Assembly: GCA_002501205.1 (NCBI GenBank)
Contig: DLRW01000075.1
Location: 1 to 64,000 of the forward strand
DNA: 64,000 bases
Reading direction: 5' to 3'
Origin: Flavobacteriales bacterium UBA7878
GTDB lineage: Bacteria; Bacteroidota; Bacteroidia; Flavobacteriales; Schleiferiaceae
The translations under genes and the position numbers were made by a program. This document shows, in pieces, positions 57,591 through 64,000 of this stretch (the stretch's first letter is position 1; every line of letters starts with the position of its first letter). Below the pieces are notes generated by a model that was not told where the DNA came from, did no database searches, and was given only the letters and a program-made list of their open reading frames with translations.

Positions 57591-58316
57591 ATGGGACAGA
57601 AGACTAATCCAATAGGAAACCGATTAGGATTTATCCGCGGCTGGGATAGCAATTGGTACGGTGGCCGTAATTATGGCGACAAGATCGCGGAAGATGCCAA
57701 AATCCGCAATTACTTGTACGCACGTTTAAACAAGGCCAGCGTTAGCCGTATCATTATTGAGCGTACCCTAAAGCTGGTTACCATTACCATTACTACCAGT
57801 CGTCCTGGTATTATCATCGGTAAAGGTGGTCAGGAAGTTGATAAATTGAAGGAGGAGCTTAAAAAGCTCACCAAGAAAGAAGTTCAGATTAACATTTTCG
57901 AGATCAAGCGTCCTGAACTAGATGCCAAACTGGTGGCTGATTCTATCGCCCGCCAAATTGAAGGACGTATCTCTTACCGTCGTGCTGTGAAAATGGCTAT
58001 TGCTGCATCGATGCGTATGGGAGCTGAAGGGATCAAGATTATGGTTTCTGGTCGTTTGAACGGTGCGGAAATGGCGCGTTCCGAAATGTATAAAGACGGA
58101 CGTACACCCTTGCACACTTTCCGTGCAGACATTGACTATGCTTTGACTGAAGCTCACACTACCTATGGTCGTTTGGGTATCAAAGTATGGATCATGAAAG
58201 GAGAAGTATACGGAAAACGCGACCTGAGCAACCCATTCGGTACTGCTAAGAAAAGCAATGGACCGGCTGGTGGAGCCAATGCAGGTGGCGGACGTAACAG
58301 AAGAAAAAGAAAATAA
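57591..58316 (+). CDS. rpsC: 30S ribosomal protein S3
   Basis: 241 residues. MGQKTNPIGNRLGFIRGWDS, the KH-domain loop RPGIIIGKGGQEVDKLKEEL, and IEGRISYRRAVKMAI at the mRNA entry site. The C-terminus is a glycine/basic tail (GPAGGANAGGGRNRRKRK) longer than in E. coli. Confidence 0.98.
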   Translation: MGQKTNPIGNRLGFIRGWDSNWYGGRNYGDKIAEDAKIRNYLYARLNKASVSRIIIERTLKLVTITITTSRPGIIIGKGGQEVDKLKEELKKLTKKEVQINIFEIKRPELDAKLVADSIARQIEGRISYRRAVKMAIAASMRMGAEGIKIMVSGRLNGAEMARSEMYKDGRTPLHTFRADIDYALTEAHTTYGRLGIKVWIMKGEVYGKRDLSNPFGTAKKSNGPAGGANAGGGRNRRKRK

Positions 58317-58340
58317 GCAGACCGCTTAAAATATTGAAAG

Positions 58341-58763
58341 ATGTTACAACCTAAGAAAACAAAACACAGAAAGCAGTTTAAAGGCCGCATGAAGGGTAAC
58401 TCCCAGCGCGGTGTCGAGATTGCTTTCGGTAGTTTCGGTCTGAAAGCGATGGATTCGGTTTTCATCACCTCACGTCAGATCGAGGCAGCACGTATTGCAG
58501 CTACCCGTTACATGAAACGTGAAGGTCAGTTGTGGATCCGTATTTTCCCCGATAAGCCCATTACCAAAAAGCCAGCCGAAGTACGGATGGGTAAAGGTAA
58601 AGGTGCCTTGGATCACTGGGTTGCTGTTGTACGTCCCGGACGTATCCTCTTCGAACTTGATGGTGTAAACCAAGAGATCGCTCAAGAGGCATTGCGTTTG
58701 GCCGCTCAGAAGCTTCCCGTTAAATGTAAGTTTATCGTTCGCCGGGATTATACCGGTGCCTAA
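58341..58763 (+). CDS. rplP: 50S ribosomal protein L16
   Basis: 140 residues. MLQPKKTKHRKQFKGRMKGN and VRMGKGKGALDHWVAVVRPG, near the A-site and the target of Arg hydroxylation in other bacteria. 24 bases after rpsC. Confidence 0.98.
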   Translation: MLQPKKTKHRKQFKGRMKGNSQRGVEIAFGSFGLKAMDSVFITSRQIEAARIAATRYMKREGQLWIRIFPDKPITKKPAEVRMGKGKGALDHWVAVVRPGRILFELDGVNQEIAQEALRLAAQKLPVKCKFIVRRDYTGA

Positions 58764-58776
58764 TTAAGATTGAAAG

Positions 58777-58977
58777 ATGAAGGCATCCGTAATTAGAGAA
58801 ATGACCACGCAAGAAATCTCCGATCAAGTAGCTGAGGAGAAGATCAATTACGACAAGTTGCGTATGGCGCACCACATTTCTCCCTTAGAGAATCCTGTGG
58901 AATTGAAAGAAAAAAGAAAGTTGATCGCTCGCTTGAGTACTGAGCTTCGTGCCCGTACTGAAGAAAGCGCATCTTAA
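58777..58977 (+). CDS. rpmC: 50S ribosomal protein L29
   Basis: 66 residues, a two-helix protein. VIREMTTQEISDQVAEEKIN and LKEKRKLIARLSTELRAR. Lies near the tunnel exit with L23. Confidence 0.96.
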   Translation: MKASVIREMTTQEISDQVAEEKINYDKLRMAHHISPLENPVELKEKRKLIARLSTELRARTEESAS

Positions 58978-58991
58978 TAAGACTGTTCAAA

Positions 58992-59252
58992 ATGGAACAC
59001 AAAAGAAACTTGCGTAAAGAACGTATCGGGGTAGTTACCAGCAACAAAATGGCTAAGTCCATCGTGGTGTCGGTAGAGAAAAAGCAGAAGCACCCTATGT
59101 ACGGTAAGTTTATTAAGCTTACCAAGAAGTTTCATGCTCACGATGAGAAAAATGAGTGCAATATCGGTGATACCGTTCGCATCATGGAAACTCGTCCCCT
59201 GAGCAAGACCAAGAACTGGAGACTAGTAGAAATCATTGAAAGAGCGAAGTAA
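58992..59252 (+). CDS. rpsQ: 30S ribosomal protein S17
   Basis: 86 residues. RNLRKERIGVVTSNKMAKSI and the OB-fold strands VVSVEKKQKHPMYGKFIKLT, then GDTVRIMETRPLSKTKNWRL. Early 16S 5'-domain binder. Three bases before rplN. Confidence 0.98.
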   Translation: MEHKRNLRKERIGVVTSNKMAKSIVVSVEKKQKHPMYGKFIKLTKKFHAHDEKNECNIGDTVRIMETRPLSKTKNWRLVEIIERAK

Positions 59253-59255
59253 GCG

Positions 59256-59624
59256 ATGTTACAACAGGAATCTAGACTTAAAGTAGCGGATAACACCGGA
59301 GCCAAGGAAGTTCTGGTAATTCGTGTGTTGGGAGGTACCGGTCGTCGTTATGCTTCCGTTGGAGACCGCATCGTGGTTTCTATCAAGGAATCTACTCCTT
59401 CCGGTAATGCCAAAAAAGGACAAGTATCCAAAGCGGTAGTGGTTCGCACTAAGAAAGAGGTTCGTCGTCCTGATGGATCTTATATCCGTTTTGATGATAA
59501 TGCTTGTGTATTACTGAATGCGCAGAATGAGATGCGTGGTACCCGTGTTTTCGGACCGGTTGCTCGTGAACTTCGCGACAAGCAGTATATGAAGATTGTA
59601 TCACTAGCCCCTGAGGTACTTTAA
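59256..59624 (+). CDS. rplN: 50S ribosomal protein L14
   Basis: 122 residues. MLQQESRLKVADNTGAKEVL and ARELRDKQYMKIVSLAPEVL at the end. Forms intersubunit bridge B8. Standard opening gene of the spc segment. Confidence 0.99.
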   Translation: MLQQESRLKVADNTGAKEVLVIRVLGGTGRRYASVGDRIVVSIKESTPSGNAKKGQVSKAVVVRTKKEVRRPDGSYIRFDDNACVLLNAQNEMRGTRVFGPVARELRDKQYMKIVSLAPEVL

Positions 59625-59635
59625 ACGAAAGAACA

Positions 59636-59956
59636 ATGGCCAAATTTCATATCAAAAAAGGTGATAAAGTAGTTGTTCTCTCCGGCGAAGACAAAGGCAA
59701 GGAGGGTACAGTACTGGAGATGCTTCCCAAAAAAGGAAAGGCGATCGTTGAAGGTATTAATGTGGTGAAAAAACACAAGAAGCCTAGCGCAACCGATCCT
59801 CAAGGAGGAATTGAAGAAGTAGAAGCCCCTGTTTATCTGTCTAAACTGATGTTGATCGATCCCGCGAATGGTGAACCCACTCGTGTAGGTCGTAAAACCG
59901 ACGAGAACGGTAAACTGGTACGCTATTCAAAGAAAACTCAAGAGATTATTAAGTAA
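59636..59956 (+). CDS. rplX: 50S ribosomal protein L24
   Basis: 106 residues. FHIKKGDKVVVLSGEDKGKE is the KOW motif; KAIVEGINVVKKHKKP follows. Assembly initiator protein. Its last A overlaps the rplE ATG. Confidence 0.98.
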   Translation: MAKFHIKKGDKVVVLSGEDKGKEGTVLEMLPKKGKAIVEGINVVKKHKKPSATDPQGGIEEVEAPVYLSKLMLIDPANGEPTRVGRKTDENGKLVRYSKKTQEIIK

Positions 59957-60504
59957 TGGATTTTTCTACCAAATTAAAAGATAAGTACCAGGAGCAGATC
60001 GTTCCGGCTCTTACCGAAGAATTCGGATATCAGAATCGCATGGAAGTTCCTCGCTTGAAGAAGATCGTTCTTTCTCAAGGTGTAGGTGAAGCTACCGGAG
60101 ATAAGAAACTGGTAGAGCAGGCGGTTGAGCAAATGTCTATGATTGCTGGTCAGAAAGCGATCGTTACTTATTCCCGCAAGGATATCTCAAACTTTAAACT
60201 TCGTAAAGGCATGCCTATCGGAGCTAAAGTGACTCTTCGCGGCGAGCGCATGTTCGAATTCCTGGAGCGTTTATTGTGGTCAGCGTTACCACGTATTCGT
60301 GACTTTAACGGAATCAAGAATAATGGATTTGATGGTCGTGGTAACTATACCTTAGGTATTACCGAGCAGATCATCTTCCCCGAGATGAATATTGACAGAG
60401 TGCCACGCATTACCGGTATGGATATCACTTTTGTGACTTCCGCTGAAACCGATAAAGAAGCTTTGGCATTGTTGAAGAACTTTGGTTTACCCTTCAAAAA
60501 ATAA
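59956..60504 (+). CDS. rplE: 50S ribosomal protein L5
   Basis: 182 residues. MEVPRLKKIVLSQGVGEATG and YSRKDISNFKLRKGMPIGAK. Binds 5S rRNA and contacts P-site tRNA. One-base overlap with rplX and three bases before rpsN. Confidence 0.98.
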   Translation: MDFSTKLKDKYQEQIVPALTEEFGYQNRMEVPRLKKIVLSQGVGEATGDKKLVEQAVEQMSMIAGQKAIVTYSRKDISNFKLRKGMPIGAKVTLRGERMFEFLERLLWSALPRIRDFNGIKNNGFDGRGNYTLGITEQIIFPEMNIDRVPRITGMDITFVTSAETDKEALALLKNFGLPFKK

Positions 60505-60507
60505 GAC

Positions 60508-60777
60508 ATGGCGAAAGAATCAATGAAAGCGCGCGAGCGCAAACGCGAAAAGCTGGTAGCCAAATACGCTCAGAAGCGTGCCGAGCTCAAAGCAGCCGGT
60601 GATTATGAAGCTTTACAAAAGCTTCCTAAGAATGCTTCTCCTGTGCGTCTGCACAATCGTTGCAAGCTTACCGGTCGTCCACGTGGATACATGCGCCAGT
60701 TCGGAATTAACCGGGTAACCTTTAGAGAGATGGCCAATGATGGTCTGATCCCAGGAGTTAAAAAAGCCAGTTGGTAA
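60508..60777 (+). CDS. rpsN: 30S ribosomal protein S14, zinc-free long form
   Basis: 89 residues. KESMKARERKREKLVAKYAQ and NRCKLTGRPRGYMRQFGINR. The long, cysteine-poor form that does not bind zinc. Located in the 30S head. Confidence 0.98.
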   Translation: MAKESMKARERKREKLVAKYAQKRAELKAAGDYEALQKLPKNASPVRLHNRCKLTGRPRGYMRQFGINRVTFREMANDGLIPGVKKASW

Positions 60778-60789
60778 AAAGGTTTAGAG

Positions 60790-61188
60790 ATGATTACAGA
60801 TCCAATTGCAGATTATTTGAACCGTGTTCGTAACGCCATCTTGGCCGGACACAAAGTAGTGGAAATCCCTGCTTCTAATTTGAAGAAGGAAATCACTAAA
60901 ATTCTTCAGGATCAGGGTTATATCCTGAACCATAAAATCCTGGAAGAAGGACCTCAAGGCACTATTAAGATTGCTTTGAAATATGATCGTATTACCAATG
61001 AGCCTGCTATCCGTTCTTTGAAGCGTGTTAGTAAGCCAGGTTTGCGTACTTATACCGGCAGTGCAAACATGCCACGGGTAATCAATGGTTTGGGTATTGC
61101 TATCGTATCTACTTCGAAAGGAGTGATGACCGATAAAGAGGCCCGTAAAGAGAATGTAGGTGGCGAAGTTCTTTGCTACGTATACTAA
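60790..61188 (+). CDS. rpsH: 30S ribosomal protein S8
   Basis: 132 residues. DPIADYLNRVRNAILAGHKV and the C-terminal VSTSKGVMTDKEARKENVGG. In E. coli S8 represses the spc operon by binding the rplE region; no such site was verified here. Confidence 0.98.
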   Translation: MITDPIADYLNRVRNAILAGHKVVEIPASNLKKEITKILQDQGYILNHKILEEGPQGTIKIALKYDRITNEPAIRSLKRVSKPGLRTYTGSANMPRVINGLGIAIVSTSKGVMTDKEARKENVGGEVLCYVY

Positions 61189-61198
61189 AAATTAAGAG

Positions 61199-61750
61199 AT
61201 GTCACGAGTAGGAAAAGCCCCCATTAGTATCCCAGCCGGAGTTGAAGTAAGCTTCAAGGATGGTGTGGTTGCCGTGAAGGGTAAATTAGGTGAGCTTCAG
61301 CAAACTGTTTCAGACAGTGTGGAGTTGAGCATCGAAGATAATACCATCACTGTGAGCCGTAAGAATGATGAAAAGCAATCACGTGCCGATCATGGTCTGT
61401 ACCGTGCTTTAATCAACAATATGGTAATCGGTGTTTCTGAAGGTTTCGAAAAGAAATTAGAACTGGTAGGTGTAGGTTATCGTGCAACTAACCAGGGACA
61501 ACTTTTGGATCTTTCTTTAGGATACTCTCACAATATCGTTCTTGAGGTGCCTCAAGAAGTTAAAATTGAGACTGTATCCGAAAAAGGTAAGAACCCGGTA
61601 GTAATCCTTAAGAGTCACGACAAGCAACTGGTTGGTATGGTAGCGGCTAAGATTCGTTCTTTCCGTAAGCCAGAGCCTTACAAAGGAAAAGGTGTTCGCT
61701 TTGTAGGTGAGTACATCCGTAGAAAGGCTGGTAAAACTGCTAGTAAATAA
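61199..61750 (+). CDS. rplF: 50S ribosomal protein L6
   Basis: 183 residues. SRVGKAPISIPAGVEVSFKD and the C-terminal PEPYKGKGVRFVGEYIRRKA. Near the GTPase-associated centre. Confidence 0.98.
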   Translation: MSRVGKAPISIPAGVEVSFKDGVVAVKGKLGELQQTVSDSVELSIEDNTITVSRKNDEKQSRADHGLYRALINNMVIGVSEGFEKKLELVGVGYRATNQGQLLDLSLGYSHNIVLEVPQEVKIETVSEKGKNPVVILKSHDKQLVGMVAAKIRSFRKPEPYKGKGVRFVGEYIRRKAGKTASK

Positions 61751-61757
61751 TTAAGAC

Positions 61758-62111
61758 ATGGCACTGACTAAAACAGAAAGAAGAACCCGAATCCGCAGCC
61801 GGATTCGTAAAAAAGTAAGCGGAACTAATAGTATTCCTCGCTTATCGGTTTTCCGTTCCAATAAAGAAATTTACGCTCAGCTGATTGATGATGTGAGTGG
61901 TAAAACTTTAGCTGCTGCATCTTCTTTGGATAAAGAAATCAGCAAAGAAGGAACCAAGTCGGATATCGCGAAAGCCGTAGGCGCTGCCTTGGCCAAGAAA
62001 GCCACTGAAGCAGGCCTCGAAACTTGTGCCTTCGACCGTGGTGGATATTTATATCACGGACGGGTAAAAGCTTTGGCTGATGGTGCTCGCGAAGGTGGAT
62101 TAAAATTTTAA
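61758..62111 (+). CDS. rplR: 50S ribosomal protein L18
   Basis: 117 residues. RRTRIRSRIRKKVSGTNSIP and FDRGGYLYHGRVKALADGAR. Binds 5S rRNA with L5. Seven bases after rplF. Confidence 0.98.
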   Translation: MALTKTERRTRIRSRIRKKVSGTNSIPRLSVFRSNKEIYAQLIDDVSGKTLAAASSLDKEISKEGTKSDIAKAVGAALAKKATEAGLETCAFDRGGYLYHGRVKALADGAREGGLKF

Positions 62112-62120
62112 GAAAATCCC

Positions 62121-62645
62121 ATGATTAAAGGACACAAAAATATTCAACGCGTAAAGCCGAGTGGTCTGGAATTAACTGACCGCGTTGTAGGCATTCAACG
62201 GGTAACCAAAGTGACCAAAGGTGGACGTACCTTCGGTTTCTCTGCCATCGTTGTGGTAGGAGATGAAAACGGGGTTGCCGGTTACGGATTGGGAAAAAGC
62301 AAGGAAGTATCCGAAGCAATTCAGAAAGGTATTGAAGATGCCAAGAAGAATTTGGTACGTATTCCGCTCGTGAAGAATACTATTCCTCATCAGCAGGATG
62401 GTAAATTCGGAGGAGCCCGCGTATTCCTTCGTCCTGCATCAAACGGTACCGGAGTAATTGCCGGTGGTGCGATGCGTGCGGTATTAGAAAGCCTTGGTGT
62501 ACATGATGTACTTGCCAAATCTAAAGGTTCTTCTAACCCTCACAACGTGGTAAAAGCTACCTTCGACGCATTGCTTTCATTGCGTGATGCTGGTGCAATT
62601 GCTAAGACTCGCGGTATTAGCGTGGATAAAGTATTTAACGGTTAA
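62121..62645 (+). CDS. rpsE: 30S ribosomal protein S5
   Basis: 174 residues. VVGIQRVTKVTKGGRTFGFS is the loop where spectinomycin-resistance changes occur; it looks wild type. GVAGYGLGKSKEVSEAIQKG and ASNGTGVIAGGAMRAVLESL follow. Confidence 0.98.
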   Translation: MIKGHKNIQRVKPSGLELTDRVVGIQRVTKVTKGGRTFGFSAIVVVGDENGVAGYGLGKSKEVSEAIQKGIEDAKKNLVRIPLVKNTIPHQQDGKFGGARVFLRPASNGTGVIAGGAMRAVLESLGVHDVLAKSKGSSNPHNVVKATFDALLSLRDAGAIAKTRGISVDKVFNG

Positions 62646-62656
62646 GATATAGTTTC

Positions 62657-62839
62657 ATGGCTAAGATCAGAGTTAAACAAGTACGCAGCAAAATCAACCG
62701 TCCGGAGGATCAAAAACGTACCTTGGAGGCCTTAGGTTTGCGTAAGATGAACCAAGTGGTTGAGCATGAAGCCACTCCTCAAATTATAGGTATGGTACGT
62801 AAAGTAGCCCACCTATTGGAAGTGGAAGAATTGAACTAA
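62657..62839 (+). CDS. rpmD: 50S ribosomal protein L30
   Basis: 60 residues. KIRVKQVRSKINRPEDQKRT and LEALGLRKMNQVVEHEATPQ. Short bacterial form. 11 bases after rpsE. Confidence 0.97.
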   Translation: MAKIRVKQVRSKINRPEDQKRTLEALGLRKMNQVVEHEATPQIIGMVRKVAHLLEVEELN

Positions 62840-62863
62840 GCTAACGCATAGAAAGATAGTATA

Positions 62864-63313
62864 ATGAGCTTGAATAATTTAAAACCTGCGGAAGGTTCTG
62901 TAAAGAACACAAAGCGCATCGCCCGCGGTGAGGGAAGTGGACATGGTGGTACTTCTACCCGTGGTCACAAAGGTGCCAAGTCTCGCAGTGGATATAAATC
63001 CAAGATTGGTTTTGAGGGTGGTCAGATGCCATTACAGCGTCGTGTACCCAAGTTCGGTTTTAAAAACCCTAACCGCGTAGAGTACAATGGTATTAACCTG
63101 GATACTTTACAGACTTTAGTAGACAGCGGTAAAGTAAGTGGAGATTTAACCGTACAAAGCCTTATCGATAACGGATTGATCGCTAAGAACGATCGCGTTA
63201 AGATTCTTGGACGCGGCGAATTGACCGCAAAGTTGAACGTAGAAGCACACGCTTTTTCTGCCAGCGCTAAAGCAGCGATTGAGGCTCAAGGAGGCGAGGC
63301 TAAAACTGTATAA
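62864..63313 (+). CDS. rplO: 50S ribosomal protein L15
   Basis: 149 residues. LNNLKPAEGSVKNTKRIARG and the glycine-rich GEGSGHGGTSTRGHKGAKSR. Late 50S assembly protein. Nine bases before secY, the conserved spc order. Confidence 0.98.
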   Translation: MSLNNLKPAEGSVKNTKRIARGEGSGHGGTSTRGHKGAKSRSGYKSKIGFEGGQMPLQRRVPKFGFKNPNRVEYNGINLDTLQTLVDSGKVSGDLTVQSLIDNGLIAKNDRVKILGRGELTAKLNVEAHAFSASAKAAIEAQGGEAKTV

Positions 63314-63322
63314 AACCGGAGC

Positions 63323-64000
63323 ATGAAGCGATTTATCGATACGATCAAGAATATCTGGGCAATCGAAGAACTAAGGGAGAAGATTCTTTTAACCTTAGGT
63401 CTTTTGCTTATTTATCGCTTAGGTTCCAATGTGGTTCTTCCAGGCGTTAATACCGAAACCCTGCAGTCTTTGCAAAGTCAGGCTGATGGTGGTTTAATTG
63501 GTATTTTGAATGCCTTCACCGGAGGTGCCTTTGCGAATGCCTCTATTTTGGCATTGGGAATTATGCCTTATATCTCTGCCAGTATCGTAATTCAGCTTCT
63601 GGGTATGGCTGTTCCTACCATCCAAAAGATGCAAAAGGAAGGAGAGAGTGGCCGTCGTAAACTGAATCAAATTACTCGGATCTTAACCATTGGTATTACC
63701 ATGGCACAGGCTCCGGGCTATGTTGCAAACCTAATGGCACAAGGAGTGGAAACAACTGTAGGTGGTCAAACCTTCTGGTTGTTGAGTATCGTAGTACTTA
63801 CTGCGGGTACCATTTTCGCTATGTGGTTAGGTGAGCGCATTACCGACAAAGGAATTGGTAATGGTATCTCCCTACTTATTATGGTGGGTATTATTGCCAG
63901 TTTGCCTCAGGCCTTCTTACAAGAACTCGTTTCCAAATTGGAGCGTAGTGGAGGTGGTCTGGTACTCTTTGTGGTAGAGATTGCAGCTTTAATTATTGTT
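63323..64000 (+). CDS. secY: preprotein translocase subunit SecY, C-terminus beyond window
   Basis: The first 226 residues of the SecY channel are present, starting MKRFIDTIKNIWAIEELREK. Visible parts: TM1 (LLLIYRLGSNVVLPGV), the plug region (LIGILNAFTGGAFANASILA), TM2 (LGIMPYISASIVIQLLGM), the cytosolic loop QKEGESGRRKLNQITRILTI, and TM4-TM5 with GERITDKGIGNGISLLIMVG. Forms the SecYEG protein-conducting channel, also needed for the signal-peptide proteins found in this window. Confidence 0.97.
   Translation, partial: MKRFIDTIKNIWAIEELREKILLTLGLLLIYRLGSNVVLPGVNTETLQSLQSQADGGLIGILNAFTGGAFANASILALGIMPYISASIVIQLLGMAVPTIQKMQKEGESGRRKLNQITRILTIGITMAQAPGYVANLMAQGVETTVGGQTFWLLSIVVLTAGTIFAMWLGERITDKGIGNGISLLIMVGIIASLPQAFLQELVSKLERSGGGLVLFVVEIAALIIV

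Overview
The window reads as chromosome of a member of the Bacteroidota, most likely Flavobacteriales and probably marine. The evidence is three cell-surface proteins with type IX secretion (T9SS) type A C-terminal sorting domains, a DUF4290 protein (a family confined to Bacteroidota), promoters of the Bacteroidota type (TAnnTTTG at -7), an almost complete lack of Shine-Dalgarno sequences, a DnaJ with the shortened zinc region seen in flavobacteria, and a str-S10-spc ribosomal run without tuf. No tRNA, rRNA, CRISPR array, integrase or insertion sequence was recognised.

Layout. 1-9.2 kb: an edge-truncated class III aminotransferase, a VTT-domain membrane protein, then a surface-polysaccharide block: an O-antigen ligase-like protein, two family 2 glycosyltransferases, two divergent sulfotransferases, a small membrane protein and a Wzt/Wzm-type ABC exporter. 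Together they suggest a sulfated surface glycan that is made, capped, exported and ligated. 9.3-18 kb: a secreted seven-repeat propeller protein, RecG, a lipoprotein, an M1 aminopeptidase-like protein and a polyprenyl-phosphate sugar transferase that could start glycan synthesis. 18-23.7 kb (minus strand): MATE exporter, BioY, two GT-B glycosyltransferases, a cation diffusion facilitator, a Crp/Fnr regulator and a DUF2892 protein, mostly overlapping and so probably one operon. 23.7-26.9 kb: a small accessory patch with an esterase/TPR protein and a secreted protein of unknown role, flanked by degenerate hairpin-rich repeats.

26.9-28.3 kb: an ArsR-SRPBCC-DoxX operon. 35.2 to 28.3 kb (minus strand): a compact seven-gene run grpE-dnaJ-ABC ATPase-ABC permease-MscS-Ppx/GppA-sigma54-type AAA+ response regulator, headed by a palindrome with sigma54-promoter spacing. 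35.3-37.8 kb: two tandem membrane-anchored proteins with C-terminal helix-turn-helix segments. 37.9-50.7 kb: a 1576-residue secreted mosaic protein, a TlpA-like thioredoxin, MurA, DUF4290, a UvrD/PcrA helicase and another T9SS cargo protein. 51-64 kb: rpsL-rpsG-fusA-rpsJ and the S10 and spc operons into secY, which runs off the window.

Points that stand out: a perfect intrinsic terminator buried in the signal-peptide codons of the M1 peptidase gene; TAnnTTTG elements exactly four bases before several start codons, implying leaderless mRNAs and a possible ATC start for the Wzm-type permease; MurA with Asp in place of the fosfomycin-target Cys; an HTH-less sigma54-type activator with GAFTSA for GAFTGA; and the sigma54-like site before grpE. 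Gene densities are high, with ATGA-type overlaps inside operons and convergent genes sharing their stop codons.
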